A DNA stretch of 64,000 nt from assembly GCA_016789905.1 (NCBI GenBank), contig JAEUQC010000213.1:1-64000 (forward strand), given 5' to 3'. Below, one piece after another: positions 1 to 9,674 of this stretch. Under the pieces are notes generated by a model. That model saw nothing but the letters and a program-made list of their open reading frames with translations, searched no databases and was not told the origin of the DNA. The translations under genes and the position numbers were made by a program. Every line of letters starts with the position of its first letter. Within the stretch, counting starts at the first letter, position 1. The DNA is from Bryobacterales bacterium. Its GTDB lineage: Bacteria > Acidobacteriota > Terriglobia > Bryobacterales > Bryobacteraceae.

Positions 1-10
1 CCCCCCTTTC

Positions 11-3000
11 TTAACGCCTCGCGCCAGGCACTATCCGCACCGGCCCAATCAGCCCGCTATGCCGCAGTTTCGGCAGCTTACCGGCCCGCTCCAGCACTGC
101 CCGTTCGTTCTCCATCGTGTTGGCCACCACGATCTTCAACGCGTTCCGGCCTAGCTTCACGAACTCCGTGATGTCGAAGGAAAACGGCAGCCACGCCCGC
201 TCGCCCACCTTCCGTCCGTTCATATGAACTTCGGCCACCACCCCCACCTCGCCGAGATCGAGTGTCAATCTCCGCCCCGCGAAACCCGCTGGAACGTCCA
301 CCTCGGTCTCGTATGCCGCCTCCCCCGAAAAGTACGGCAAGCCTTGCTCCACCCACGAGCCCAATACCGTCGCCGCGGACCCAAACGTAAACACCGGCGA
401 CGCCCGCAACTCCTCATCGGCCGGCATCAGCACTGCCAACACATTCCCCGCGCCCTCCGCCGCCGCCGGCAAACGCACCTCGCCCCCGGCGCCCATCTCC
501 ACGCGCACGCCGTTGTAGAACACCTGCACCGGCTTGCGGAACTTCGGCATCCGAACGGAGATCGCCGTCGCCGGCACCGCCACCCGGTACCAAAGCGTGT
601 AGAACGTGCTGCCCGGCGCCCGCAACGCGCGGTCCAGACTCACCGTCAGGTCGTCAACATTGTTCCCATCCCCGTCGGTAATCCGCACCATGAACCCGAA
701 CGTGCCGCGCCGAAATCGCGACACCTTCACCATCACCTGGTTCCAGCCGGCCTGAAACTCCGCCTCGCGCGTCAGCGCAAACGCCTCGCGCATCTCGTAA
801 TACCAGGGGTGCAGGTGCCAGTCCAGCAGCTTTCGCCCGTTCACCCACAGGTGCGCATTGTTGTTCGCCGCCACCCGCAGTTGCACCCGCCGGGCACCGG
901 GCGAATAGACGTAGGTCATCGCGTAGGCAGTGCCGTCGGAACCGATCGGCATACCCAATGCCGAATACAGGTCCACCGCCATCGATGGCGCCACATACCG
1001 GTGCCACTTGCTGTCGCCGTAGCTGGCTTTCTCATCCGGGTTCGTTTCCGGCGGAAAGGCTCCGTAACAACCGGCATGGTCCTTGTTGTCGAACGGCCCA
1101 ACAATCCACCAGTCGCGAATGGTCCACTTCTCGCGCGAAAGCCACGTTTCGTCCCAACGCTCGTCATTGAACCCCTTCCGGGCAAAGCCGTTCGTCTCTC
1201 CCAGCCCATCCCATGCCCGGTGGTAACGCATCCCATACGGCGCTTCCAACGTTTTGCGCACCGGCGTCAGCCGCCACGGGCCCTTTACCTTCAACGCCGC
1301 CGGGCGCGCGGGGTCCGGCGCCTCCCGAGGCTTCACCCGCGCCGCGGGGTTCCCGAATACCACATAGAAGGCATCCCACGGGGCGAAACGCAGCCTCACC
1401 TGGGTGCCCTGCGCCGTCTGCTTCGACGCAAGCGCTTCGCGTGCGCCGGTCGCCGCGTCCCACTTCTCCGGCGTGCCCCGCACGCCCAGTCGGAACGTCT
1501 GCTCCCGCGCCTCGGCGGAGTCGTTGACGATCCAGTACCAATCCAATCCGTCCTTTGAACGATGGGATGCCCCCCAATGCTGGCGAGAGCCGCCGATAGC
1601 TTCCACATCCCGCGGCAGGTGTTGGTCAAGCAACGGGAACAGCGGCTCAATGCCATCCGCCACAAAGTACGCCCGCCCCGGGCCGTTCTCGCTCCCCCGG
1701 CCGTTCTTGCTAAAGATGCGCCCCCACGCCGCCGCCAGCACCGGGTCGTCGCGGCCATCCTCCATCGAATCCGTCGGCAACTGCCTCAACGCGATCACAA
1801 CCCCCCCGGCGCGGTAGAACTCCTCGATCTTTTTCACCGTCGAACGCCGCACCGCCGTCAACGGCGGCAGGATCAGCACCCGGAACGACTCCGGGCCAAT
1901 ATGCAGCGCCCCGTCCCGAACCGTGGCCGAGTCCAGATAGAACGAGTCCGCCACGTCGAAATCCCGCAGTTCCTGCGCCATCCGGTTCATGATGTCGCCG
2001 TAGTAAAGGTTTATCAACGGCAGCGGGTTCGTGCTCCAGTCGGGCTTGGGAGCGTAGTTCGGTTGCGCGTTCGCCCACGCCGTCTCCGTCGGCTGAAACA
2101 GCAGAATATCGGCATGGTGCCGGCCGCTGTCGTTCATGAAGGCGATCCGCCGGGCGTAGTCGGCATAGTGGTGGAAGAACCGCCAATAGGGTTGATGGTA
2201 GAACCAGTCGGGCGGGTATTCGATCCGCGTGGGGTGGTAGTTCAATGACGCCGGCACGAACACCGACGCGCCCCACACGCCCAGCATATTCGTACCGAGC
2301 CGCATTTTCTGGATGTCCTGATACGTGTCAAAGCCTTGCAGCGCCTGATTCTCCACCAGGTACCGCGTCTGCCGGAAGTGCGCCACCGACGCCGTGACTT
2401 TCAGGTCCCGCGGCGAGCGGCCCATGTCGTGCAGCGAATCCGCCCCGGGCCACGACCACGCCCGTGAAACCCGCTGCAGGTCGCCCACATGGAACGCCTC
2501 GGTCACCAGGTTCTCTTCCCACGCATGGCCGCCGATCTTGATGTTGTGCCGCTCGCACCACTCGGCCACCTGCTTCATGTAGTGGTTGGCATAGAGTTCG
2601 CTCACCACGTCGAGGTAGTCGCAGCGGACCTTTGGCGTTGGCTTGCCGGCCTCGTAGCTCAACACGGGCAGCATCTTGCGCAGGTCGTAGCCCTTGCTCA
2701 TGCGGAATTCGGCCATCAGCGCCGGCGTCCAGGCGATCCGCCGTCCGTAGTCGCCTTCGTGGTCGGTGAAGATGGAGTCTACCGTCGTCCCGAACATCTC
2801 CGGCGCCAGGGCGTAGTAGCGGTCGTGAACCAGCTTCAGCCACGCGGCGGTCACGTCCTTGTTCATCAGATCCACCAGCCCACCGTCACGGCCCTGGCTC
2901 GGCTCCAGGAAGTAGGCCATTAGCCGCCAGTTCGTCCCTGGCGCATTCCAGGTCACCGACGTGGCGCCAGCCGCGGTTTCGATCAGCGTCAATGACTCCG

Positions 3001-3523
3001 GGTCCAAGGTGTCTTCCTTCGTCAGCCGCCCAGCGACCGCGAACTGGAGGTTCGTCACATCCCGTATCTCCATTGGCCCCGCCGCCGCGGAATCCAAGGA
3101 CCGGAACCACAAGCTCCGCATGCGGAACTCGGGGTTCTGCTCGATGACACGGCTCCCGAGCCCCGGCCGCCAGGGGTCGCGCGCCTCGCCGCCCGGCCAC
3201 TCATACTCATCAACGAACCCGAACAGGAAGCCCTGCTTCTTCGCCGACGCCAGCCCCGACTTCACCACGCTCCAGTACTCATCACTGAGGTATGGGGTCT
3301 GCAACCCGGTCCTGTTGTGAACGTAGGCGCCGTAGACGTGTTGCGACACCATCTCCCGGATCTGGCGGTCTACTTCGGCGGGTTCGATTTTGTCATTCCA
3401 AAACCAGAACGGGCGCACCGTATAGGTCCTCGGCGGGTCCTTGAACTGATCGAACAACTTGGACGCGGGCGTCTGGCCAAACGCGGCGGCCAGGAACAGG
3501 CAAGCGAGCAGCGAGCGTTTCAT
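11..3523 (-). CDS. Secreted GH106-like glycoside hydrolase (probable alpha-L-rhamnosidase)
   Basis: Exported protein of 1170 residues. The start at 3523 is preferred over one 21 bases upstream because a GGAGG box lies 8 bases before it and the protein then opens with a clean signal peptide (MKRSLLACLFLAAAFGQ). The N-terminal half carries the pattern of GH106-type hydrolases, with the motif VRPFWFWND followed by a helix (residues about 33-60) and many Trp/Asp/His-rich segments typical of a TIM-barrel sugar hydrolase. The last ~100 residues look like a galactose-binding jelly roll (LGEVGVVAEVHMNGRKVG and FDITEFVKLGRN). Family knowledge suggests cleavage of rhamnosyl linkages in plant or microbial polysaccharide, acting in the periplasm or outside the cell; the substrate is inferred. 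It precedes rsmD on the opposite end of no obvious operon: the gap to rsmD is 36 bases and the functions are unrelated. Confidence 0.75.
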   Translation of the reverse strand: MKRSLLACLFLAAAFGQTPASKLFDQFKDPPRTYTVRPFWFWNDKIEPAEVDRQIREMVSQHVYGAYVHNRTGLQTPYLSDEYWSVVKSGLASAKKQGFLFGFVDEYEWPGGEARDPWRPGLGSRVIEQNPEFRMRSLWFRSLDSAAAGPMEIRDVTNLQFAVAGRLTKEDTLDPESLTLIETAAGATSVTWNAPGTNWRLMAYFLEPSQGRDGGLVDLMNKDVTAAWLKLVHDRYYALAPEMFGTTVDSIFTDHEGDYGRRIAWTPALMAEFRMSKGYDLRKMLPVLSYEAGKPTPKVRCDYLDVVSELYANHYMKQVAEWCERHNIKIGGHAWEENLVTEAFHVGDLQRVSRAWSWPGADSLHDMGRSPRDLKVTASVAHFRQTRYLVENQALQGFDTYQDIQKMRLGTNMLGVWGASVFVPASLNYHPTRIEYPPDWFYHQPYWRFFHHYADYARRIAFMNDSGRHHADILLFQPTETAWANAQPNYAPKPDWSTNPLPLINLYYGDIMNRMAQELRDFDVADSFYLDSATVRDGALHIGPESFRVLILPPLTAVRRSTVKKIEEFYRAGGVVIALRQLPTDSMEDGRDDPVLAAAWGRIFSKNGRGSENGPGRAYFVADGIEPLFPLLDQHLPRDVEAIGGSRQHWGASHRSKDGLDWYWIVNDSAEAREQTFRLGVRGTPEKWDAATGAREALASKQTAQGTQVRLRFAPWDAFYVVFGNPAARVKPREAPDPARPAALKVKGPWRLTPVRKTLEAPYGMRYHRAWDGLGETNGFARKGFNDERWDETWLSREKWTIRDWWIVGPFDNKDHAGCYGAFPPETNPDEKASYGDSKWHRYVAPSMAVDLYSALGMPIGSDGTAYAMTYVYSPGARRVQLRVAANNNAHLWVNGRKLLDWHLHPWYYEMREAFALTREAEFQAGWNQVMVKVSRFRRGTFGFMVRITDGDGNNVDDLTVSLDRALRAPGSTFYTLWYRVAVPATAISVRMPKFRKPVQVFYNGVRVEMGAGGEVRLPAAAEGAGNVLAVLMPADEELRASPVFTFGSAATVLGSWVEQGLPYFSGEAAYETEVDVPAGFAGRRLTLDLGEVGVVAEVHMNGRKVGERAWLPFSFDITEFVKLGRNALKIVVANTMENERAVLERAGKLPKLRHSGLIGPVRIVPGARR

Positions 3524-3559
3524 AACCTGCCTCCACGCTGACACAGCGCGGCCGCGCCA

Positions 3560-4087
3560 TCAACCGTCGGTAAGCCGATAGAAGCTCAGCGTGTTGTCCC
3601 CCTGCTTGACCGTTCGGTAGCGCACCAGCTTCCCGTACTGGTCCGGCAACACTTCTCGGCTGGCGTGCTGCGCGATCACCAGCGGCGCCTTCACCACAGC
3701 CATGGACGCTGCGTACTCCTCCGGGTCCGTGTACGGCGGGTCCAGGAACACGATGTCCGCCGGGTACCCCGCCAAGGCCCCGGCCGCCTTGCCGCGAATG
3801 ACGTTCGCCCGCCCTTGCAGCCCAAGGCTTGCGAGGTTGGCCCGCAGCACGGTTAGCGCCGTCGAAGAGCGCTCAATAAAGATGCCCCGCGACGCTCCTC
3901 GGCTCAACGCCTCAATCCCCACCGAGCCGCTCCCGGCGTAGGCGTCGACAAAAACGGCCCCAGCAATCACCGGCGTCAGGATGCTGAACAGGGTCTCCCG
4001 CATACGGTCCGGCGTTGGACGCACATCCCAGCCCGGCACGCTCGCCAGCTTACGGCTTCGAAACTCTCCGGCGATGACGCGCATCAT
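3560..4087 (-). CDS. rsmD: 16S rRNA (guanine(966)-N(2))-methyltransferase RsmD
   Basis: Methylates G966 of 16S rRNA in the small ribosomal subunit using S-adenosylmethionine. The 175-residue length fits the family. Visible motifs are the AdoMet-binding loop VDAYAGSGSVG (about residues 47-57) and the catalytic DPPY motif at 116-119, preceded by the characteristic RPTPDRMRETLF segment at 23-34. The start ATG overlaps the stop of recG in an ATGA arrangement, so the two are probably translationally coupled. A second ATG follows immediately and could equally be the initiator. Confidence 0.96.
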   Translation of the reverse strand: MMRVIAGEFRSRKLASVPGWDVRPTPDRMRETLFSILTPVIAGAVFVDAYAGSGSVGIEALSRGASRGIFIERSSTALTVLRANLASLGLQGRANVIRGKAAGALAGYPADIVFLDPPYTDPEEYAASMAVVKAPLVIAQHASREVLPDQYGKLVRYRTVKQGDNTLSFYRLTDG

Positions 4088-6186
4088 CCCACCTGCACCA
4101 AGCCGTAACGGCGCTGCCAGTTCTCGCGGATAAAGTGGATCGCCCGCCGCAACTCCTCCTCGCTCGGCGGATGGTGGATGAAGGCCTCCGCTTCGTTCCG
4201 CGCCACCTCCAAGAGTTCGGCGTCGCGGATGATATTGGCGAACCGCAGCGTCGGCATCCCGCTCTGTTTGGTGCCGAAGAACTCGCCCGGCCCGCGCAGC
4301 CGCAAATCCATCTCGGCTATGTAGAACCCATCGCTAGAATCCGTCATTGTCCTGATCCGCTCCCGCCCGGTCTCGCTCAACTTCTCCGTCACCAGCACGC
4401 AGTAGCTCTGGTTTCCGCCACGGCCCACCCGGCCCCGCAACTGGTGCAACTGCGCCAGGCCAAAACGCTCGGCCTGTTCAATCACCATCACCGTCGCGTT
4501 CGGCACGTCCACGCCTACCTCCACCACCGTAGTCGCCACCAGCACCTGCACGCGTCCCGCCTTGAACTCGGCCATCACCGCCTCTTTATCCGCCTGTGGC
4601 AGCTTTCCGTGCAGCAGCCCGACCGCGAACTGTGGAAACACGATGTCCCGCAGGTGCAGGTAGCTCTTCTCCGCCGCCTTCATGCCCGTCGTCTCCGACT
4701 CCTCAATTACCGGGTACACCACATACGCCTGCCGCCCATCGGCCACTTCCCTGCCCACGAAGCTCCACACCTCTTCGATCCGCGATGAGGGCACGTGCTT
4801 CGTATGGACCGGCTTGCGGCCGGGTGGCAACTCGTCGATCACCGAGGTGTCCAGGTCGCCGTACATGGTGAGCGCCAGCGTGCGCGGAATCGGCGTGGCC
4901 GTCATGACCAGTACGTCCGGCTTACGCTCGCCCTTTTCCATTAGCTTCAGCCGCTGCATCACGCCGAAGCGGTGCTGCTCATCGACGATGGCAAGGCCCA
5001 GATTCTGGAACCGGACGCCTTCCTCCAGAAGGGCGTGGGTGCCTACGATGACATGGGCCAGCCCCTGTTCGACGTAGCCGCGGATTTTCTCCTTCTCCTT
5101 GGGCTTAAAGCTGCCGGCCAGCGGCACCACCACGTAGCCCAGCCGCTCAAACAGGTTCTTGAAGTAGGCGTAGTGCTGCATGGCCAGTATCTCAGTGGGC
5201 GCGAGAACGGCGACCTGGTAGCCGTTTTCGATGGCGATGATGGCCGCCTCCGCCGCGACCAGCGTTTTGCCGCTACCCACGTCGCCTTGCACCAGCCGGT
5301 TCATCGGGTGGGGCTCGGCCATGTCTTTCGCGATCTCGCCCAGCACGCGCTTCTGCGCTCCGGTGGGCTTGAAGGGCAGCATGGCCTTGATCTTCTCCCG
5401 GACCTGCTCGTTGAGCGAGAAGGCGATGCCTTCAACGGCTTTGGCCTTGGTTCGTTTTAGCGCAAGACCGCACTCCAGCCAAAAGAACTCCTCCAGAATC
5501 ATGCGCAGGTGGGCCGGGGAGCGGAAGCTATTCAGCAGGCGCAGGTCGGCGTCTTCGGCGGGGAAGTGGATGGCCTGGACGGCGGCCCAACGGTCCATGA
5601 GCTTCAACTGGGCGCGGAAGGCGGCCGGCAGGAACTCCTCCAAGGGCGCCACGGTGTCCAGCACGCGCCGCGTGAGCACGCGCATCATTTTTGGGGTCAC
5701 TTTGCCGGCGGCCTCGTAGATGGGAACGACGCGGCCGGTGTGGAGCGACGCGTCGCCGTCCTCATCGTCAGCGGCCAGCGTCTCAAACTCCGGATGCATC
5801 ATGAAGAGGTCGCCCTTGTAGGGGTCAAACTCCACCTTGCCGTAGATAGAGAGCCGCATCCCCTCAGTGAGCACGTTGGCCAGATAGGCCCCGTGGAACC
5901 ACTTACCCACCAGCGTGTTCCGGCCGCTGTCGCCGAATGTCGCCTCGAACATCCCGACGTTCTTCCGGCCCAATTTGGGCATGCGGACGCCGCGAACTTC
6001 GACGATGACGGTGGCCATTTCGCCGGGGGCCAGACGGTCAATCGGCTTCAGGTTCGAGCGGTCTTCGTAGCGGAAAGGGGGGTAATGCAACAGGTCATTG
6101 ACGGTGACGAGGCCCTTGGCCTCGAGCATCTCCGCCCGGTAGGGCCCGACTCCTTTTACGTAAACAAGCGGTGTGTCCAGTTGCAC
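4084..6186 (-). CDS. recG: ATP-dependent DNA helicase RecG
   Basis: Monomeric superfamily 2 helicase that remodels stalled forks and Holliday junctions in the cytoplasm. Seen: N-terminal wedge domain starting with LVYVKGVGPYRAEML, Walker A QGDVGSGKT, DEQH box (VDEQHRFG), motif III TATPIPRT, and the C-terminal HQLRGRVGRG motif VI region. The GTG at 6186 is chosen as the start because it gives 700 residues, close to the usual ~690, and does not run into the divergent Gfo/Idh gene whose ATG is at 6206; a longer frame up to 6312 would overlap it by more than 100 bases. A purine-rich AGGGGA lies about 12 bases upstream. Only about 20 bases separate the two divergent start codons. Confidence 0.94.
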   Translation of the reverse strand: MQLDTPLVYVKGVGPYRAEMLEAKGLVTVNDLLHYPPFRYEDRSNLKPIDRLAPGEMATVIVEVRGVRMPKLGRKNVGMFEATFGDSGRNTLVGKWFHGAYLANVLTEGMRLSIYGKVEFDPYKGDLFMMHPEFETLAADDEDGDASLHTGRVVPIYEAAGKVTPKMMRVLTRRVLDTVAPLEEFLPAAFRAQLKLMDRWAAVQAIHFPAEDADLRLLNSFRSPAHLRMILEEFFWLECGLALKRTKAKAVEGIAFSLNEQVREKIKAMLPFKPTGAQKRVLGEIAKDMAEPHPMNRLVQGDVGSGKTLVAAEAAIIAIENGYQVAVLAPTEILAMQHYAYFKNLFERLGYVVVPLAGSFKPKEKEKIRGYVEQGLAHVIVGTHALLEEGVRFQNLGLAIVDEQHRFGVMQRLKLMEKGERKPDVLVMTATPIPRTLALTMYGDLDTSVIDELPPGRKPVHTKHVPSSRIEEVWSFVGREVADGRQAYVVYPVIEESETTGMKAAEKSYLHLRDIVFPQFAVGLLHGKLPQADKEAVMAEFKAGRVQVLVATTVVEVGVDVPNATVMVIEQAERFGLAQLHQLRGRVGRGGNQSYCVLVTEKLSETGRERIRTMTDSSDGFYIAEMDLRLRGPGEFFGTKQSGMPTLRFANIIRDAELLEVARNEAEAFIHHPPSEEELRRAIHFIRENWQRRYGLVQVG

Positions 6187-6192
6187 GCGCGA

Positions 6193-6198
6193 TACAAT
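6193..6198 (+). promoter_or_regulatory. -10-like box (TACAAT) just before the Gfo/Idh start
   Basis: TACAAT lies 7 bases before the ATG at 6206, so the predicted transcription start falls at or next to the initiation codon. No good -35 is seen. See the leaderless-start finding. Confidence 0.5.
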
Positions 6199-6205
6199 TC
6201 CCCTG

Positions 6206-7138
6206 ATGAAGCCTGTAAGCCTCCTACTATTGTGTGCCATTGCCGCCACCGCCGCCGACCTCCGTCTGGGAATTATCGGCACCGACACTTCGCATGTCAC
6301 CGCCTTCTCCAAGGTGTTGAACGACCCGACCAGCCCCGATCACATTCCCGGCGCCAAGATCGTCGCGGCATTCAAGGGCGGAAGCCCCGATATTGAGTCC
6401 AGCTACAAGCGCGTGGACGGCTACGCCAAGGAGTTGGCTGAAAAGTACAAGGTGGAGATCGTGCCCACGATTGATGCCCTCTGCGGCAAGGTGGACGCCA
6501 TACTGCTTGAATCCGTGGACGGCCGCAAGCATCTGGAGCAGGCCAAGGCGGCGTTCAAGTGCGGCAAGCCAATGTTCATCGACAAGCCGCTGGCGGCGAC
6601 CTATGCCGACGCGGCCGCGATCTCCAAGGCCGCCAAGGCGGCGAACGTGAAATGGTTCAGTTCGTCGAGCCTGCGCTGGGCGGAACAGATGGGCACGATG
6701 AAGAGCCCCGCCAATAAGAGCGTGACGGTATGGGGACCGGGCCCGATTGATAAGTCGCACTACCTGGACCTGAGCTGGTACGCGATTCACCCGGTGGAGA
6801 TGCTGTATGCGCTGATGGGCACGGGTTGCGTGGAAGTCACGCGTATCGCCTCCGATAACGACGTTGTGGTGGGCAAGTGGTCCGACGGGCGCGTGGGCAC
6901 GATACAGGTTCTACGCCCCTACGGCGACTTTGGCGCGGTGGCCTACACGGACAAGAAGGTGATTGAGAGCGGCAAGATCAAGGTGAGCTATGTTCCGATG
7001 CTGAAGGAGATCGTCAAGTTCTTCCAAACCGGCGTTTCCCCGGTGAACGAGGACGAGACGATGGAGCTATTCGCCTTCATGGACGCGGCGCAGAAGAGCA
7101 AAGAGCAGGGCGGCAAGCCCGTCAAGGTTAAGCGGTAG
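6206..7138 (+). CDS. Exported Gfo/Idh/MocA-family oxidoreductase
   Basis: Predicted 310-residue NAD(P)-dependent oxidoreductase carrying a signal peptide (MKPVSLLLLCAIAATAAD). The Rossmann start is LRLGIIGTDTSHV (residues about 19-31), and the family's typical EKP-like position appears as FIDKPLAATYADA near 130, where the Lys is normally catalytic. Exported members of this family are common in acidobacteria and planctomycetes and are usually linked to sugar or inositol metabolism; the substrate here is unknown. The start at 6206 is set by the signal peptide; a longer frame from 6173 is disfavoured because it would begin inside the recG promoter zone. fabI follows 11 bases downstream and may be co-transcribed. 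Confidence 0.8.
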   Translation: MKPVSLLLLCAIAATAADLRLGIIGTDTSHVTAFSKVLNDPTSPDHIPGAKIVAAFKGGSPDIESSYKRVDGYAKELAEKYKVEIVPTIDALCGKVDAILLESVDGRKHLEQAKAAFKCGKPMFIDKPLAATYADAAAISKAAKAANVKWFSSSSLRWAEQMGTMKSPANKSVTVWGPGPIDKSHYLDLSWYAIHPVEMLYALMGTGCVEVTRIASDNDVVVGKWSDGRVGTIQVLRPYGDFGAVAYTDKKVIESGKIKVSYVPMLKEIVKFFQTGVSPVNEDETMELFAFMDAAQKSKEQGGKPVKVKR

Positions 7139-7149
7139 ACTAGAAAGTT

Positions 7150-7920
7150 ATGTCTTCTTTGCTACAAGGTAAGACGGCTCTGGTCACTGGGGTCGCCAAT
7201 AAGTGGAGTATTGCCTACGCCATTGCTCAGGCGTTCCGGCGGGAGGGGGCCACGGTACTGCTGACCTATCAGGCGGAGCGGCTGCAGCGGGCGCTGACCG
7301 AGATAGGAGAAGAGCTTGGTGCGGCCAAGGTTTTCCAGTGCGATGTCTCCAAGGACGAGGACCTGGCGAACTTGGCGACGGTGCTGGGCGCGGAGTTCCC
7401 GAAGATAGATATCGTAGTCCACTCGATTGCCTTCGCCAATGGCGAGGACTTGAGCCGGCCGTTTGTGCAGACCTCGCGGGACGGCTTCAAGCTGGCCACC
7501 GAAGTCAGCGCGTGGTCGCTGGTTGGGCTGGCGAACGCGGTGCGTCCGCTGATGACTGAGGGCGGCACGATCCTGACGCTGAGCTATTTGGGAGCGCAGC
7601 GCGTGATTGAAAACTACAACGTGATGGGTGTGGCCAAGGCGGCGCTGGAGGCATCGGTCCGTTATCTTGCGGGCGACCTGGGGCCGGCCAACATTCGAGT
7701 AAACGCCATCAGTGCCGGACCTATCAAAACGGCCGCCGCTCGTGGTATTAAAGACTTTAGCAAGATACTGGATGCCATTGCCGCCAAAGCTCCGCTGCGC
7801 CGGAACTGCACGACGGCCGAGGTAGCCGATACGGCTGTTTTCCTCGCCAGCGACTTGGGCCGTGGTGTGACCGGGAACACGATTTTCGTGGATTCCGGGT
7901 ACCAGATCATGGGCTTATAA
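7150..7920 (+). CDS. fabI: Enoyl-[acyl-carrier-protein] reductase FabI
   Basis: NADH-dependent enoyl-ACP reductase, the last reductive step of each type II fatty acid elongation cycle. The 256-residue protein has the FabI-specific glycine motif GVANKWSIAYAIA (residues 14-26) and the catalytic pattern Tyr146 (SYLG), Tyr156 and Lys163 (YNVMGVAK), the Tyr-x6-Lys arrangement of the family. The C-terminal VDSGYQIMGL is also characteristic. It sits between an exported oxidoreductase and an ABC module with no metabolic link, so it may simply share a transcript. Confidence 0.97.
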   Translation: MSSLLQGKTALVTGVANKWSIAYAIAQAFRREGATVLLTYQAERLQRALTEIGEELGAAKVFQCDVSKDEDLANLATVLGAEFPKIDIVVHSIAFANGEDLSRPFVQTSRDGFKLATEVSAWSLVGLANAVRPLMTEGGTILTLSYLGAQRVIENYNVMGVAKAALEASVRYLAGDLGPANIRVNAISAGPIKTAAARGIKDFSKILDAIAAKAPLRRNCTTAEVADTAVFLASDLGRGVTGNTIFVDSGYQIMGL

Positions 7921-7948
7921 TTCTGAGTTTCAACGTTGAGGAATCACA

Positions 7949-8917
7949 GTGATCAAAGTCGAAGGTGTATCCAAGCGCTACGCCCGCTTCACGGCGGTCG
8001 ATAACGTCTCCTTCGAGGTTGCGAAAGGTCAGATCGTGGGATTTCTGGGGCCCAACGGCGCCGGGAAGACCACGACCATGAGAATACTGACCTGCTTCCA
8101 GCCTCCGTCGGAAGGCAAGGCCAGCGTGGCCGGATTTGACGTGGTGGACCAACCGATGGAGGTCAAGCGGCGAATCGGCTACTTGCCCGAAACGCCGCCG
8201 CTGTATCCGGACATGGAGGTGGGCGAATACCTGGACTTTGTCGGCAAGCTGAAGGGCCTGCGCGGCAACGACCTGGCCAAGCGCGTGGCCGAAGTCAGCG
8301 ATAAGATCAACATCGGTGATGTGCGGGCGAAGCTGATCGCCAAGCTATCCAAAGGCTACAAGCAGCGCGTGGGGCTGGCCCAAGCTTTGCTGCACAACCC
8401 GGATGTACTGATTCTGGACGAGCCGACCTCCGGCCTGGACCCGAAGCAGATTCTGGAGACGCGCGAGTTGATTAAGGGGCTGGCCGGGGACCACACGATT
8501 ATTCTGTCCACGCACATTCTGCCGGAAGTGGAATCGACCTGCGAGCGGGTGGTGATCATCTCCAAGGGCAAACTGGTGGCCACGGACACGGTGGCCAACC
8601 TGACGCACCGGATGCGCGGGGCGGAAAACGTTGGCGTGGAGGTGGAAGGCCGGGACGGCGCACTGGACACCAAGGCGGCGCAGCAACGGCTGGAGCAGGT
8701 GGCCGGAGTCAGTAAAGTGATTCTCCGCGAGGAGAAGAATAACCGGGCTTTGTTTGAAGTGGAGAGCCTGCAGGGCCGCAGCATTCGCGCCGATTTGGCG
8801 AGGGCGGTGGTGGAAGGCGGATTCTCGCTGACAGAACTGAAAGCCGCTGGGATGAGCCTGGAAGATGTGTTCCTGCAATTGACCGCTACCGAATCTGAGA
8901 AGGGAGAAGCCGCATGA
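7949..8917 (+). CDS. ABC transporter ATP-binding protein (GldA-like)
   Basis: Cytoplasmic ATPase subunit of an ABC-2-type exporter, 322 residues. Walker A is GPNGAGKT (residues 34-41), the signature region is LSKGYKQRVGLAQAL, and Walker B is VLILDEPTSGLDP. The extra C-terminal ~100 residues are common in GldA/NatA-like proteins. Start is GTG, with a GAGG box 8 bases upstream. The stop overlaps the permease start by four bases (ATGA), so the two are coupled. With the permease, the GldG-like protein and the DUF4340 protein it forms a four-gene module also found outside gliding Bacteroidetes; the cargo is not known. Confidence 0.93.
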   Translation: MIKVEGVSKRYARFTAVDNVSFEVAKGQIVGFLGPNGAGKTTTMRILTCFQPPSEGKASVAGFDVVDQPMEVKRRIGYLPETPPLYPDMEVGEYLDFVGKLKGLRGNDLAKRVAEVSDKINIGDVRAKLIAKLSKGYKQRVGLAQALLHNPDVLILDEPTSGLDPKQILETRELIKGLAGDHTIILSTHILPEVESTCERVVIISKGKLVATDTVANLTHRMRGAENVGVEVEGRDGALDTKAAQQRLEQVAGVSKVILREEKNNRALFEVESLQGRSIRADLARAVVEGGFSLTELKAAGMSLEDVFLQLTATESEKGEAA

Positions 8918-9669
8918 GCAACATACTCGCCATTGCCCAGAAGGAGTTGAAGAGCTACTTTGTTTCGCCCATCGCCTACGCGCTGCTGGCCATTTATGCG
9001 CTGATTTCGGGGTGGTTCTCGTTGATCGCCATCGCTAACTTCATTGAGATTTCGATGCAGCCGCAGGGCGGGCCGGCGGATTTGAACGGGTACGTGATCG
9101 CCCCGGTGGTCTCCAACGCGGGCGTGCTGTCATTGTTTTTGATCCCAATGATTACGATGCGGCTGTTTGCTGAAGAGAAGCGTTCGGGCACGATCGAACT
9201 GCTGGTGACGTCGCCGGTGACGGATCTGGAGATCATCCTGGGCAAGTGGCTGGGCGCGATGGGCATGTACGCCAGCATTCTGCTAGTGAAGCTGTTTTGC
9301 CTTAGTTTCGTGTTTATGTTCGGCAACCCGGACTGGCGGCCGCTGGCCACCGCGTATTTGGGCATGTTCCTGCAGGGGGGCGCGCTATTGGCGATTGGCA
9401 TGTTCATCTCAAACACGACCAAGAACCAGATTGTAGCCGGCGCAACAACGTTCGGCATGGCGCTGTTGTTCTGGACCTTCGACTGGGCCACGACGTTCAA
9501 GGCTGATGGATGGGCGAAGGTGCTGGCGTACCTGTCGCTAACGGCGCATTTTGGCGCGTTCGCGCGGGGCGTGATCGATTCCAAGGACGTTATTTTCTTC
9601 GTCTCGGTGATAGTGCTGGGGATCTTCCTGACGGCGCGTTCGCTTGAGTCTCTGCGGTGGAGGGCATAA
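8914..9669 (+). CDS. ABC-2-type transporter permease (GldF-like)
   Basis: Integral inner-membrane partner of the preceding ATPase, 251 residues. It starts MSNILAIAQKELKSYFVSPIA, the usual amphipathic start of this permease family, followed by about six hydrophobic segments, for example near residues 17-37, 60-80, 105-125 and 135-155. The LFAEEKRSGTIELLVTSPV segment (about residues 86-104) is the conserved cytoplasmic loop of GldF/ABC-2 permeases that contacts the ATPase. The start overlaps the upstream stop by four bases. Family members export proteins or lipids, or move substrates needed for gliding; no substrate can be assigned here. Confidence 0.92.
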   Translation: MSNILAIAQKELKSYFVSPIAYALLAIYALISGWFSLIAIANFIEISMQPQGGPADLNGYVIAPVVSNAGVLSLFLIPMITMRLFAEEKRSGTIELLVTSPVTDLEIILGKWLGAMGMYASILLVKLFCLSFVFMFGNPDWRPLATAYLGMFLQGGALLAIGMFISNTTKNQIVAGATTFGMALLFWTFDWATTFKADGWAKVLAYLSLTAHFGAFARGVIDSKDVIFFVSVIVLGIFLTARSLESLRWRA

Positions 9670-9674
9670 CCCGC

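Noticed and set aside
224..1558. Long open frame on the plus strand across the glycoside hydrolase gene
   Set aside because: High-GC mirror frame of a well-supported gene: Arg/His/Pro-rich, no family motif, no ribosome-binding site.
7136..7149. TAGACT as a -10 box for fabI
   Set aside because: It overlaps the stop codon of the preceding gene, has no -35, and fabI may be read from the upstream promoter; too weak to list.
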